Shown: positions 16,980-27,145 of the stretch, one piece after another
How the letters are laid out: each line of letters starts with the position of its first letter
Position numbering within the stretch: position 1 is the stretch's first letter
Assembly: GCA_035448545.1 (NCBI GenBank)
Contig: DAOTJE010000003.1
Location: 186,001 to 250,000 of the forward strand
DNA: 64,000 nucleotides
Direction of reading: 5' to 3'
Source: Anaerobaca sp035448545
Lineage (GTDB): Bacteria > Planctomycetota > Phycisphaerae > Sedimentisphaerales > Anaerobacaceae
The notes under the pieces: generated by a model
The model's input: the letters and a program-made list of their open reading frames with translations, nothing else
The model's database searches: none
What the model was told of the DNA's origin: nothing
Made by a program: the position numbers and the translations under genes

Positions 16980-19900
16980 TCAGGTCGGAGGTTTCTCCAG
17001 CCGGATCGGAATCTCGCGATCGATGGTGCGAATGTGGACATCCTGCTGCGGGAAGGCGATCTCAACCCCAGCCTGGCGGAATGCGTCGTCGATGGCGAAG
17101 TTAATGTCGTGCCAGACCGCCAGATTGTTCTCGATGCCGGAGAAGTATACGCGCAGCTCGAAGTCGAGGCTGCTGGTGCCGAACCCCTTGAACAGGACGA
17201 TCGGCTCCGGGTCCTTCAGGACCAGCGGATGGTTGCGCGCGATCTCGTACAGCAGTTGCTCGGCCTTTCGGATGTCGGAGCCGTAGGCGATCCCGACGGG
17301 AAAATCCCGTCGCAGCGTGTTGTCGGAGAGGGTCCAGTTGATCAGCCGGCCGGTGATGAACTCCTTATTGGGCACGATCAGCTCGCGCTGGTCCCACTTG
17401 CGGATCGTGGTCGCACGAATGTGGATCATGGTGACGCGGCCGGTGACGTCTCCGACCGTGACAATGTCGTCGACGCGGATCGGCTGCTCGAACAGCATGA
17501 TCAGGCCGCTGATGAAGTTTGCAAAGATCTCCTGCAAGCCGAAACCGAGGCCGACCGTCATGGCGGCGATGAGCCACTGGACCTTGGACCAGCCGATGCC
17601 GAGTTCCGTGAAGGCCAGCACGACGCCGATCACCACGAGGAGATAGCGGCAGACCGTGATGATCGCGAAGCGAACGCCCCGGTCCAGAGGCAGGTGTCGC
17701 AGGACGGCGAGTTCCAGCAGGCCGGGCACGTTGCGGGCGATCAGGACGGTCAGGGCGATCAGGACCAGGGCCATCATCACGGCGCCGAGGGTGACGATTT
17801 CCTCGGGGCCGGCCTTGTAGAGCCGAAACCTTCCCAGTGCGGTCAGCGCCGGCAGGACGTCCTTCCAGATGTACCACGCGCCGAGCACCAGCAGAATGCC
17901 GGTCGCCGCCGCGATGAGCTTTCTGGTCTGCTGGGACATCTCGAAGATGGTCGGTTCGGGCTTGACCTTGCTCTCGGCCGTCTCGCCGGTGGTGGTCGAT
18001 GCCGCCGTTGTATCCTGCGGGGGTTTCTGCTCGCTGGCGGCCCGGCGTCTGCGTCGTTCGAGCAGGGCCAGACGCCGCTGGGCAAGAGTCAGTCCGCGGA
18101 CGAACATCGCACGAACCAACAGGGCCGCGAGGATCAGGCCGATCGTGCGCATCAACTTCGCATTGAGATGTCGGGCTCCATAGAGATAGCCCATGCCCGC
18201 CAGCGTTGCGAAGGACAACGGCGCCAGCAGGCACGCCGGATACCAGACAAAACGAAGGCGGTCCATCCAGCCTCCACGCCGCTGCTTCAACCAGGAATCC
18301 ATCAGGGGTGCGGCAGGGTGCAGCACCCGCAGCAGAAGCACGGCCAGACCCGCCTGGCCCACGATGAAGACCAGTCGGCCGGCGGCGCCGTACCACGATT
18401 GGTCCGTCTGCTGGCTTCGCATCACCTGGGAGACGAACACGACCGGGATGATGAAAGCGAGAAACCACCGCAAATGCCGACGAAGCAGCGTCAGTGGCTC
18501 CTCGCGGATGCGGAAGTGCGCATGGGCCAGGCCATGGGGCATGGCCACGCCGCTCAGGAAGCTCAGGATGAACACAGCCGAGGCGACGCGGCCCAATCCG
18601 GCCGCCACCGCGCGGACGAAATCATCGATCGCCATGACCGACAGACGCCAGTGCGCCAGCAGGAGAAACATCGGCCAGATCGCCGCGAGCAGCGCGGTCA
18701 GCACCAACACCTCGACCGTCAGGAAGAAACAGTCGGTCTCGATCTGACGGACCTTGTCTGAGCTGGCCTGGATCCGATCGTGGATCCGGCGGCGAAACGT
18801 CACGACAGCCCCGGTCAGCGCGCCTATCAGGACGTAGATCATGGGGTTTGCCACCACGTCGTTCCAGATCGTGCGTGCAACCTTGTGCCAGTTCGCCGGA
18901 GACAGGAGCCACAGGATCGCTCGGGCAGCCTGTCCGAAATGGGACAGGCCCGGCGTGCGCTCGCTCTTGACCCACAGGACGTTGGCGTCGATGAAGGTGG
19001 AGAAGTCCTCGACGGTCTTGACGAGCAGCCGCTCGCTGCTGTCCAGACGGGCCAGCCGGGTTGCGTAATCCCAATAGTGGTCGGAGATGGCTCGCAGCAG
19101 CTTTCGCTGGTTCTCGTAGTAGTCCGTCGCCTCTCTTCGCACCGCTTCCCGCCGGGCCTGGCCGACGTTGGCATCGAACTTGGCGGTTACCTCCTCCAGT
19201 TCGTCTGTCAGATCACTCAACTCGGACCACTGCCTGTCGTACGCCATCGCCTGAAGTTGTGCCGAGACGATCTCGGCCGGGCGCTCCCGCATTCGCCGCT
19301 GGCGCTCGCCGACGTCCGGGAGCTTGTCGCGCTTGCCGAGCATCAGGATTCCCATCGAGTCGGTGACCCTGCCGGCCGTCTCGATCTGGCTGCGGATTTC
19401 GTCGAAGTCTTTCCGTATGGTTGCCAGGGAGGTGTCCACGGTCTCGGCGTATCGTGTGACGCCCTGGATCTTCGCCACCAGTTCCGCCTGGTGCTGGGCC
19501 AGCTCGGCATTCTTCTGGACGATCGGCTGAATCTCGGGCCGAGCCGATTTGCTCTGTTCCTGGGCGCGGAGGGCCTCGCTTTGGGCCGCCTGGGCGGCCT
19601 GCTGCCGCAAGCTGCTGACCTTGTTCTGCCAGAAGTCCAGCCGCTTCTGAGTCGCTGCCAACTGCCTCGCGGCCAAGTCCCGCCGAGCCGCAAGCAGGTC
19701 ATTCGTCGTATCGTAGTACAGTAACTCCTTGGCGCTGGTGTTGAGCCGACTCTGGAGAGCCTCCTGCTCGGCCGCCAGGAGGGCCCGGTTGGCCCGGTCG
19801 GTTTCCGTTTCTTTCTCCTGGGCCGTGACGGCTGCGAGTGTCTTCTGAATCTCATCCAGGCGCTGTCTGGCGTTCTTCGATTCCTCGGGAATCTTGGTTT

Positions 19901-20462
19901 TTCGGTCGGCGCGTCTGCGGGGCTCGTCCTCGAGGTCTGCGGCAGTCTTCTTGGCTTCCTCCAGGGCGGTAGTCGCCTGTGCCAGAGCCTGCTCGGCCTG
20001 CGCTAAGGTCAGATCGGCAGCCACCTCCGGCATGGCGGCCGCCGGCTGTGCCAGAGATTTCCGGATTTCCTCCAGTGCCGGCGGAGCGTTCTTGACGGCC
20101 AGGTCGTATTGTTTGCCCTTCTCCGCCAGCTCACCGGCCAGCTTCAACTGGGCCAGGGCTCTGTCGTAGATCTCGGTCAGTCGGGTCTTGATGTCGTCGG
20201 CCAGTTCCTGCGAATCGGCGATTTGTTTCTTCCTCGCCGCAATATCCTCTGGGGTAATCCTGGGAGTGGCGGTAGCGGCCGCGCCCGGCAGGAGTGGGGC
20301 ACTTGCGACCGTGTTCGGTTCATTCACTTCGGCCGGACCGCTGGGGGTTGCCTGTGCGGTCGCGGCGGCCAAGCCCGCCGACGCAGACAGCAGGAGGATC
20401 GCCGCCAGCGCCATCAGGCATACTGTCGCGGCTGCGGGTCTGTCCGTGTCCATCTTGGTCAT
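16980..20462 (-). CDS. Large MscK/KefA-type mechanosensitive channel
   Basis: 1160 residues. Signal peptide (about 1-35), then a long periplasmic helical and coiled-coil region (about 75-480, rich in Ala, Glu, Gln and Lys heptads), about eleven TM helices (about 540-985), and the C-terminal MscS module. The pore-lining helix is at about 960-985 (GLGFGLQEIFANFISGLIMLFEQP), followed by the beta domain (VDDIVTVGDVTGRVTMIHIRATTIRKWD) and the alpha/beta domain. The layout equals MscK of E. coli (about 1120 residues). It releases solutes on hypo-osmotic shock. ATG 20462 has a GGAG site 6-7 nt upstream. First gene of the leftward envelope operon. Confidence 0.9.
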   Translation of the reverse strand: MTKMDTDRPAAATVCLMALAAILLLSASAGLAAATAQATPSGPAEVNEPNTVASAPLLPGAAATATPRITPEDIAARKKQIADSQELADDIKTRLTEIYDRALAQLKLAGELAEKGKQYDLAVKNAPPALEEIRKSLAQPAAAMPEVAADLTLAQAEQALAQATTALEEAKKTAADLEDEPRRRADRKTKIPEESKNARQRLDEIQKTLAAVTAQEKETETDRANRALLAAEQEALQSRLNTSAKELLYYDTTNDLLAARRDLAARQLAATQKRLDFWQNKVSSLRQQAAQAAQSEALRAQEQSKSARPEIQPIVQKNAELAQHQAELVAKIQGVTRYAETVDTSLATIRKDFDEIRSQIETAGRVTDSMGILMLGKRDKLPDVGERQRRMRERPAEIVSAQLQAMAYDRQWSELSDLTDELEEVTAKFDANVGQARREAVRREATDYYENQRKLLRAISDHYWDYATRLARLDSSERLLVKTVEDFSTFIDANVLWVKSERTPGLSHFGQAARAILWLLSPANWHKVARTIWNDVVANPMIYVLIGALTGAVVTFRRRIHDRIQASSDKVRQIETDCFFLTVEVLVLTALLAAIWPMFLLLAHWRLSVMAIDDFVRAVAAGLGRVASAVFILSFLSGVAMPHGLAHAHFRIREEPLTLLRRHLRWFLAFIIPVVFVSQVMRSQQTDQSWYGAAGRLVFIVGQAGLAVLLLRVLHPAAPLMDSWLKQRRGGWMDRLRFVWYPACLLAPLSFATLAGMGYLYGARHLNAKLMRTIGLILAALLVRAMFVRGLTLAQRRLALLERRRRRAASEQKPPQDTTAASTTTGETAESKVKPEPTIFEMSQQTRKLIAAATGILLVLGAWYIWKDVLPALTALGRFRLYKAGPEEIVTLGAVMMALVLIALTVLIARNVPGLLELAVLRHLPLDRGVRFAIITVCRYLLVVIGVVLAFTELGIGWSKVQWLIAAMTVGLGFGLQEIFANFISGLIMLFEQPIRVDDIVTVGDVTGRVTMIHIRATTIRKWDQRELIVPNKEFITGRLINWTLSDNTLRRDFPVGIAYGSDIRKAEQLLYEIARNHPLVLKDPEPIVLFKGFGTSSLDFELRVYFSGIENNLAVWHDINFAIDDAFRQAGVEIAFPQQDVHIRTIDREIPIRLEKPPT

Positions 20463-20699
20463 ATGAATCTCCGACCTTGTCGGCCCGGTCTTTCAGGTAC
20501 GTCGGGGTGCATCGCGATCGGGAACCCTGTCTTTGACGTGCGCGATACCTGCAACGAAACCCAGTTCATCTTGCCAGGGCCTTAATGTACTTGTTCGCGT
20601 CCTGTCTGGACAGCAAAAACCCCTTCGGACAAGAGTGCCCAAGAGGCCCGTCGGCCCGTGGTTATGGGACGATGGAGGTGGCGGTTCAGGCGTTTGAAC

Positions 20700-20728
20700 T
20701 GGAAACGGCCGAGGCGGAATGCTATAAT
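20700..20728 (+). promoter_or_regulatory. Extended -10 promoter for the subtilase operon
   Basis: TGGAAA (20700-20705), 17-nt spacer, then TATAAT (20723-20728) preceded by TGC, i.e. an extended -10. Transcription would start near 20735, so any start codon before that for the downstream gene is ruled out. Confidence 0.6.
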
Positions 20729-20815
20729 AGATATGTCGGACGGAGGGGCGGGAGGGGACCGTTCTTCGGTGAGCGACCCAGCGGTTCGCCTGTGGCACGG
20801 AGGCCGGGTTGGTGC

Positions 20816-22870
20816 ATGAAACGGGGGCTTGGGGTTTTGATGTACCTCGGAATGAATCCACACAGGACCACAGCAGGGGGTGATGTCGCCGTGTGGAAGG
20901 CGAACATTGTCGCGGGCCTGTTCATCGTTCTGCTGGTCGCGAGCCAGACACTCGGCGCCGATGCGGTGCTGCTCAAGAGCCGGCGTTTCATTCCCCAGTC
21001 GGGCTTGGGCGGTCTGCTGCCGGCACGGGAGGCCGCCGGCTCGGATACAATCCACGTGATCCTGCAACTAAACGCGATACCGACTGCCGAACAGCGGGAG
21101 GCCCTGACCCGGGCGCAGGTGAGACTGCTCTCGTACATTCCCCACGGCGCCTGGCTGGCGAGTCTGCCCCTGAGCGAGGCGGGACGGGTCGCGGCCATGC
21201 CCGAAGTCCGGGCCCTGGCCAAGATTGAGCCCCGGGACAAGATCGATCCTTCCCTGCGCGAGGGGGGCGTCAATGCCTGTTCGAAGGCCGATGCCGGCCG
21301 CGCCAGGCTGATTGCGACGTTTTTCGAGGATGCCGACCTTCGGGCGAGCGCAAGAATCATCGTCCAGCTTGGTGGACGTGTTCTCGGGAGCAGCCATGCA
21401 GACAACCGCATCCTACTGCTCCTTCCAGAGGACCGCATAGACGATTTGGCCTCGCACGACAGCGTCAAGTGGATCGATCAGCATTATGAGTCGGTCGACC
21501 TGAACGACGGAGTGAGGGCCGCGACGAACGTGGACCCGGTCCAGAGCTGGCCCTACGACCTGAGCGGTTCCGGTGTCATCGTCGGCCAATGGGAGTCACG
21601 CCATCCCGACGCCAATCATGTGGATCTGATCGGTCGGGTGATGAACATCGATGACGGCGCGCCGATAGGCGACCATGCGACGCTGGTGGCCGGGACGCTG
21701 CTGGGCGATGGGAGCCTGCTGCCCAGCCGCCGGTATCGGGGTATGGCGCCGGGCGCAACGCTCGTCTCGTTTCGCGCCTGGGACAACGTAGTGGAGCTGC
21801 GCGAGCAGTACGAACAAGCCGTGGGTTTATATGGCATCGACATCGCCAACAATTCCTGGGGTAAGGTCGAGTGGCACGTCTACAAAGATTACTGCGCGGC
21901 GCTGGATGCGATCGTGCGAGGCGGGCTGGGCAGACCAGTGTCGATCGTCTGTGCGGCGGGCAACGAAGGCGACTGGGCGACGATCACCTCGATGGCCGTG
22001 GCCAAGAACGTGATCTCGGTCGGGGCGACCAATTCGGACGACGGCTCGATCTGGTCGTGGAGCAACAAGGGGCCGACGGGGGATGGACGGATCAAGCCCG
22101 ACGTGATGTCTCCCGGGTGCGAGGCACGCAGAGGCTGGAGCGTCTGGTCGACACTGCCTTCGAATCGCTATGGCTCCGGTTGTGGCACCTCGATGGCGGC
22201 GCCGTCGGTTTCGGGGATTCTGGCCCTGCTTCTGGAGGATTGGCGCAGCACGCGCGAAGCCGATCCGTTGCCCTCGACGCTCAAGGGAATTCTGATCCAC
22301 ACGGCGATGGACCTGGAGAATCCGGGGCCCGACTATTCCAGCGGGTATGGGGCGATCGATGCCAGGGCGGCGGTTGACGTGATCCGCGCCGATACACTCG
22401 ACGAGGTCATCGTCGAGGATCGCATCATCTGGCCGCAGCAGGAGCACGTCTATACGCTCGATGTACTACCCGATCAGACGGAGCTGAAACTGACCCTGGT
22501 CTGGGACGATTTTCCCGCCGACCCGCTGGCGGCCCAGGCCCTGGTCAACGACCTGGACCTTGTGGTGACCGATCCCGATGGGCAGCGCCATTTCCCGTGG
22601 ACGCTCGACCCGTCCGTGCCCCGGGAACCGGCTCGCCGCGACCAGGAGGACCACATCAACAACGTCGAGCAGGTTCACGTGGAGAACCCCATCGAAGGTT
22701 CCTGGCGGGTCACCGTACTGGGGGCACGTGTCCCGGAATGCGAGCAGACGTATTCCCTGATCGCAAGTCCAGGCCCGCTGGAGCCGATAATGCCTCCGGG
22801 GCCGGTCGCGCCGACGGCGGAGCTTGAACAGAAGACGGATTTCCGATATCATGATCGCTTGTCGAGATAG
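20816..22870 (+). CDS. S8 family serine peptidase (subtilase), exported
   Basis: 684 residues from ATG 20816; GTG 20891, right before a cleaner signal peptide (VWKANIVAGLFIVLLVASQT), is an equally possible start. Starts before 20735 are excluded by the promoter. An N-terminal propeptide-like region (about 60-220) precedes the subtilase domain. The His motif is DHATLVAGT, the oxyanion Asn lies in AAGNEG, and Ser in GCGTSMAAPSVSG. Where the catalytic Asp is expected (VGVWD-type) this protein reads VGQWES, a Glu; this may lower activity or shift the acid residue. A C-terminal P-domain-like beta-sandwich follows (about 560-670). It heads an operon with a beta-helix protein 25 nt downstream. Confidence 0.82.
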   Translation: MKRGLGVLMYLGMNPHRTTAGGDVAVWKANIVAGLFIVLLVASQTLGADAVLLKSRRFIPQSGLGGLLPAREAAGSDTIHVILQLNAIPTAEQREALTRAQVRLLSYIPHGAWLASLPLSEAGRVAAMPEVRALAKIEPRDKIDPSLREGGVNACSKADAGRARLIATFFEDADLRASARIIVQLGGRVLGSSHADNRILLLLPEDRIDDLASHDSVKWIDQHYESVDLNDGVRAATNVDPVQSWPYDLSGSGVIVGQWESRHPDANHVDLIGRVMNIDDGAPIGDHATLVAGTLLGDGSLLPSRRYRGMAPGATLVSFRAWDNVVELREQYEQAVGLYGIDIANNSWGKVEWHVYKDYCAALDAIVRGGLGRPVSIVCAAGNEGDWATITSMAVAKNVISVGATNSDDGSIWSWSNKGPTGDGRIKPDVMSPGCEARRGWSVWSTLPSNRYGSGCGTSMAAPSVSGILALLLEDWRSTREADPLPSTLKGILIHTAMDLENPGPDYSSGYGAIDARAAVDVIRADTLDEVIVEDRIIWPQQEHVYTLDVLPDQTELKLTLVWDDFPADPLAAQALVNDLDLVVTDPDGQRHFPWTLDPSVPREPARRDQEDHINNVEQVHVENPIEGSWRVTVLGARVPECEQTYSLIASPGPLEPIMPPGPVAPTAELEQKTDFRYHDRLSR

Positions 22871-22895
22871 GATTCGCAGGAGGAAGGATTTCGGT

Positions 22896-25226
22896 ATGAA
22901 CAGGCTTGTTGCGTTGCTGGTCGTGGTGATGGCGGCCGTCCCCTGTCTGGCGAAGACCGTCTCCGTGGATGACGATGGTCCCGCCGACCATGCGACCATC
23001 CAGAAGGCGATCGATGATTCCTGGGACGGCGATGTCATCGTGGTCAGGCCGGGAACATACCGGGAACGGATCGTCTTCAACGGCAGGGCTGTGACCGTGC
23101 GCAGCCAGGCCCCGGACGACCCGACAGTAGTGCAGACCACGGTGATCGCCGGGCCATCCGGCTCCAGTGTCATCTTCGACTTCGGCGAAGGCGGCGACTC
23201 CGTGCTGGAGGGTTTCACGATCACCGGGCACGGCATCTTCTGCGTGGGATCGGCCCCGACGATAGCGAAGAACATCATCCGAGATTGCCAGGGCTCAGGC
23301 ATAACCGGTCAGAACGATGCCGCGCCGACCATCGTGGGCAATACCATCGTCTCCAACGCGCTGGAAGGGATCTTCGCCTGCCATGGATCGATTCACGGCA
23401 ACACCATCTCCTACAACAACGCCGGCGTCGCCTACTGCAACGGGTCGATTCGCGACAATGTGATCTCCTACAACGCCAGCGCCGGCGGGTTGTACTTCTG
23501 TGACGGTGAGATCGTCGGCAACAGGATTGTCGGCAACTACGCGGTCCCCGAAGGCGGCGGCCTCTACGCCTGCAACGGGTGGATCGAGAACAACGTCATT
23601 GCCGGCAATCGTGCGGAAGGCGAGGGCGGCGGGCTGTACAGTTGCACGCAACTGGTCTGCAACAACACGATCGTGGGCAACATCGCCGGCACCTACGGCG
23701 GCGCGATCAGCCGGTGCTCCGGGACGGTCTCCAACAATATCATCGCATTCAACAAAGCTCCGCTCACCGCCGGTGTCTTCGGTCCGTGCCTCAACTCCTA
23801 CAACGCTTTCTGGATGAACGACGGCGGCAATTTCGGGGGCAATGCCGCGATGGGAGTCGGAGACGTCGTGGCGGACCCGTCATTCGCGGTCCATGGCCGA
23901 TGGAGCGATCAAGGCACCGCCGCAACCGGCGACGACGTGTGGATCGACGGAGACTATCATCTCAAGTCGCAGGCCGGCCGATGGGACCCGCTGACACGCC
24001 AATGGGTCATCGACACCGAGACGAGCCGGTGCATCGACGCGGGCAACCCGACGTCGGAATGGTCGGCCGAGTTGTGGCCGCATGGCAGGAGAATCAATCT
24101 CGGCGCCTACGGCGGCACCGCCCAGGCCAGCATGTCACTGACCGACACCGGACACCCCGCAGACCTCAACCAGGACGGGCAGGTCGATTGGGATGATCTG
24201 GCCCGGTTCGTCACGATGTGGCCGGTCCAGGAAGACCTGCTCGCTGAAGACATGGATCGCAACGGTGTCGTGGACTTCCGTGATTTTGCGATCCTCGGAA
24301 AGGTCTGGCGGTCGGGTCCGCCCGTGCCGACGCCTCCCCTGCCCAATCCGATGACTTGGGCGACGGCGCCGTACGGGACCGGACCCTATTCGATCGCCAT
24401 GGTGGCGACCACGGCCACGAGCACCGACGGGACCGGAGTGGAGTATTATTTCGAGAACTACCTGACCCCCGACATCAACAGCGGCTGGCGGACGTTCGCC
24501 GCCGGGCAGGACCCGCGATGGGAGCAGACGGGATTGCAGCCTGTGACCCTGTACTGGTACCGGGTCAAGGCGCGGAATCGGGGCAACCGACTGGAAACGG
24601 ACTGGTCGGAGATCAGTCGCGCCGCCACATTGGCCGACGACACCGAAGCGCCGACGCCGAATCCGATGACGTGGGAGACCGAGCCTTATGGCGTTTCGTC
24701 GAACACGATCCGTATGACGGCCACGGAGGCCATCGACGCCAGCGGCGTCGAATACCAGTTCGATTGCACTTCCCATCCGGCCTACAGCAGCGGCTGGCAG
24801 AGCAGCCGGACCTACGAAGTGACTTTCGTGCCGCATGGACAGTACACCTTCCGCGTTCGAGCCAGGGACAAGTCACCCAACCAGAACACGACGCTCTTTT
24901 CCCTGTCCGTCACCGCCGACCTGCAGCCGCCGGTCCCGGACCCGATGGAATGGGCCTCCGAGCCGCGCGAAGTCAAGAAGGGCAGCACCAGCCTCAGCTA
25001 TTATGCCGAGATGACCGCCTCCGAAGCAGTTGACGATGCGGCAGGCGTGGAGTACTTTTTCGAGTGCACGACGGAATCCGGGTTCAGCAGCAAGTGGCAG
25101 AGCTCGCGGCAGTACTCGGTCCTGATTGGACGCGCGAATCAGGGGCACCGCTTCCGTGTGAAAGCGCGGGACACCTCGCCCGGACACAACGAGACCGGTT
25201 GGTCGTCTGTGGTGATGGCCCGGTAG
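22896..25226 (+). CDS. Exported right-handed beta-helix protein with dockerin-like repeats and C-terminal repeats
   Basis: 776 residues from ATG 22896 behind GGAGGAAGG; signal peptide 1-20 (ending PCLAK). Residues about 25-330 form a parallel beta-helix of pectate-lyase/NosD type, opening VDDDGPADHATIQKAID and running through many Asn-rich turns (GNTIVSN, GNTISYNN, ENNVIAGN). Around 420-475 two calcium-binding dockerin-type loops appear (LNQDGQVDWDDL and DMDRNGVVDFRDF). Three repeats of about 100 residues follow, each opening NPMTWAT/E or DPMEWAS and containing GVEY-F. No polysaccharide-lyase catalytic set could be confirmed, so it may bind or cleave glycans at the cell surface. It follows the subtilase gene by 25 nt. 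Confidence 0.78.
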   Translation: MNRLVALLVVVMAAVPCLAKTVSVDDDGPADHATIQKAIDDSWDGDVIVVRPGTYRERIVFNGRAVTVRSQAPDDPTVVQTTVIAGPSGSSVIFDFGEGGDSVLEGFTITGHGIFCVGSAPTIAKNIIRDCQGSGITGQNDAAPTIVGNTIVSNALEGIFACHGSIHGNTISYNNAGVAYCNGSIRDNVISYNASAGGLYFCDGEIVGNRIVGNYAVPEGGGLYACNGWIENNVIAGNRAEGEGGGLYSCTQLVCNNTIVGNIAGTYGGAISRCSGTVSNNIIAFNKAPLTAGVFGPCLNSYNAFWMNDGGNFGGNAAMGVGDVVADPSFAVHGRWSDQGTAATGDDVWIDGDYHLKSQAGRWDPLTRQWVIDTETSRCIDAGNPTSEWSAELWPHGRRINLGAYGGTAQASMSLTDTGHPADLNQDGQVDWDDLARFVTMWPVQEDLLAEDMDRNGVVDFRDFAILGKVWRSGPPVPTPPLPNPMTWATAPYGTGPYSIAMVATTATSTDGTGVEYYFENYLTPDINSGWRTFAAGQDPRWEQTGLQPVTLYWYRVKARNRGNRLETDWSEISRAATLADDTEAPTPNPMTWETEPYGVSSNTIRMTATEAIDASGVEYQFDCTSHPAYSSGWQSSRTYEVTFVPHGQYTFRVRARDKSPNQNTTLFSLSVTADLQPPVPDPMEWASEPREVKKGSTSLSYYAEMTASEAVDDAAGVEYFFECTTESGFSSKWQSSRQYSVLIGRANQGHRFRVKARDTSPGHNETGWSSVVMAR

Positions 25227-25273
25227 GGGCGGATCAGTATCTGCCCGTACCAGGTCTCTATTGCGGATTCGTT

Positions 25274-25696
25274 ATGGGCCGGCCACACTGGGAACACTAC
25301 TCGCATCCGGCGGACATGGGGATTCGCGGGTTCGGTCGAACCCGGGAAGAGGCGTTTGCCCAGGCCGCACTGGCGATGACCGCGATCATCACCGACCCGG
25401 CGAAGATTGAGCCTCGCAAGTCCGTGGTGATCGTCTGCGAAGACGACGATGATGAGATGCTCTTCTGGTACTGGCTCAACGCCGTGCTCTACGAGATGGA
25501 CACGCGGAAGATGCTGTTCGGCCGCTTTGACGTCGGACCTGCCGAAGGCGGCCTTCGGGCGACCGCCTGGGGCGAAGAATTGGATGCCACCAGGCACCAG
25601 CCGGCGGTCGAGGTCAAGGCGGCCACGTACGCAGACTTGAAAGTGGAACGCGATTCCCAGGGTATGTGGATCGCCCAGTGTATTGTGGATGTCTAA
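25274..25696 (+). CDS. Archease
   Basis: 140 residues. The opening HYSHPADMGIRGFGRTREEA matches the archease signature (HTADIGI-type), and the acidic EDDDDEMLFWYWLNAVLYEMDTRKMLF block holds the conserved metal-binding and LLxxWL-like segment. Archease activates the RNA ligase RtcB by promoting its guanylylation; the rtcB gene follows 18 nt downstream, which makes the assignment secure. Cytoplasmic. The chosen ATG 25274 removes an upstream extension that overlaps the beta-helix gene. The ribosome site is weak. Confidence 0.88.
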   Translation: MGRPHWEHYSHPADMGIRGFGRTREEAFAQAALAMTAIITDPAKIEPRKSVVIVCEDDDDEMLFWYWLNAVLYEMDTRKMLFGRFDVGPAEGGLRATAWGEELDATRHQPAVEVKAATYADLKVERDSQGMWIAQCIVDV

Positions 25697-25714
25697 GGAA
25701 GGAGAAGTCGCGGC

Positions 25715-27145
25715 ATGTATGCCGAGAAGCTCCAGCGCCGTAGCGACTGCGCATGGTCCATCGAACCATTCGGTCCCATGCAGGTTCCCGTCGTTGTATT
25801 TGCGGACAAGCCCCTGATCGATGCGATGGACGAGCAGGTCTATGCGCAGGCGGCACATGTGGCAGCCCTGCCGGGCGTGGTTCGTGCGTCGTATGCGATG
25901 CCCGATGCGCACTGGGGCTATGGCTTTCCCATCGGAGGTGTGGCCGGCTTCGACGCCGAGCAGGGCGGCGTGATCTCGGCCGGCGGCGTCGGCTTCGACA
26001 TCGCCTGTGGGGTGCGCGCCCTGACAACCGGCCTGACGTATGACGAGGTCGAGCGCTGCAAAGACCAGCTCGCGACGATGCTGGCCCATCGCATCCCGGC
26101 CGGTGTCGGCAGCCGAGGCCAACTCGAACTGTCGGCCGGCGAGATGGACGACATGTTGTGCGGCGGAGCGCATTGGGCGGTCTCGCGAGGCTACGGCGCG
26201 CGGGAAGACCTCGCTCGCATCGAGGAAAACGGCCGGATGGCCGGCGCCCAGCCGCGATTTGTCTCCGATCACGCCAAACAGCGGCAGAGGGACCAGGTCG
26301 GCACGCTCGGTTCGGGCAATCACTATCTGGAGGTCCAGCGCATCTCGGCCATCTATGACGCTGCGACTGCCGAGGCGTTCGGGCTGCGTCTGAACGACAT
26401 CGTCGTGATGATCCACTGCGGCTCTCGCGGCTTGGGCCATCAGGTCGCCACCGACTTCCTGCCCCGCATGGTCAAGGCGGCCAAGAGCGAGGGGATCGAG
26501 CTGCCCGAGAAGGAACTGGCCTGCGCACCGATCCAGTCCGATCTGGGCCGGCAATACTTCGGCGCCATGAACGCGGGCATCAACTGCGCCGTGGCCAACC
26601 GGCAGGTCCTGACCCATCTGGTCCGCCAGGTGTTCGCCGATCTCCTGCCCAAGGCCGAGGTCAAGCTGCTCTACGACGTCTCGCACAACACCTGCAAGGT
26701 CGAGGAACACCTGGTTGACGGCAAGCCCAGAAGGCTCTACATCCATCGCAAGGGGGCGACCCGCGCGTTCGGACCGGGCCATCCGGCGCTGCCGGCGGAC
26801 TTGCAGCAGACCGGCCAGCCCGTCCTGATCGGCGGGACGATGGGGACAAGCTCGTATGTCCTGGCGGGCACGCAGATGGGCATGGAGCTGTCGTTCGGCT
26901 CCTGCTGCCACGGGGCGGGCCGCGCCATGAGCCGCAAGCAGGCCACGCAGCGATGGCATGGCAAAGACGTTGTCACGCACCTTTCGCAGAAGGGCATCGT
27001 CGTCAAAGGCGCTTCGCTACGGGGTGTTGCCGAGGAGGCCCCCGGCGCGTACAAGGATGTTACCGCCGTTGTTGACGCCACCGAAAAGGCGGGTCTGGCC
27101 AAGAAGGTCGCCCGCCTCGAGCCGCTGATCTGCGTCAAGGGGTAG
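25715..27145 (+). CDS. rtcB: RNA-splicing ligase RtcB
   Basis: 476 residues, the standard RtcB length. Mn-binding and catalytic motifs are intact: MPDAHWGYGFPIGGV, the metal Cys in GFDIACGVRAL, HCGSRGLGHQ, DVSHNTCKVEEH, the guanylylated-histidine strand YIHRKGATRAF and the closing IGGTMGTSSYVL / SCCHGAGRAMSR. RtcB joins 2',3'-cyclic phosphate or 3'-phosphate RNA ends to 5'-OH ends using GTP, in tRNA repair or RNA healing. Strong AAGGAAGGAG site before ATG 25715. Co-directional with archease, its activator. Confidence 0.96.
   Translation: MYAEKLQRRSDCAWSIEPFGPMQVPVVVFADKPLIDAMDEQVYAQAAHVAALPGVVRASYAMPDAHWGYGFPIGGVAGFDAEQGGVISAGGVGFDIACGVRALTTGLTYDEVERCKDQLATMLAHRIPAGVGSRGQLELSAGEMDDMLCGGAHWAVSRGYGAREDLARIEENGRMAGAQPRFVSDHAKQRQRDQVGTLGSGNHYLEVQRISAIYDAATAEAFGLRLNDIVVMIHCGSRGLGHQVATDFLPRMVKAAKSEGIELPEKELACAPIQSDLGRQYFGAMNAGINCAVANRQVLTHLVRQVFADLLPKAEVKLLYDVSHNTCKVEEHLVDGKPRRLYIHRKGATRAFGPGHPALPADLQQTGQPVLIGGTMGTSSYVLAGTQMGMELSFGSCCHGAGRAMSRKQATQRWHGKDVVTHLSQKGIVVKGASLRGVAEEAPGAYKDVTAVVDATEKAGLAKKVARLEPLICVKG

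Noticed and set aside
16857..18761. 634-codon plus-strand frame across the MscK-like gene
   Set aside because: Highly charged, low-complexity shadow; the minus strand encodes a complete MscS-type channel.
25139..26980. 613-codon minus-strand frame across archease and rtcB
   Set aside because: Both plus-strand genes have complete catalytic motifs.
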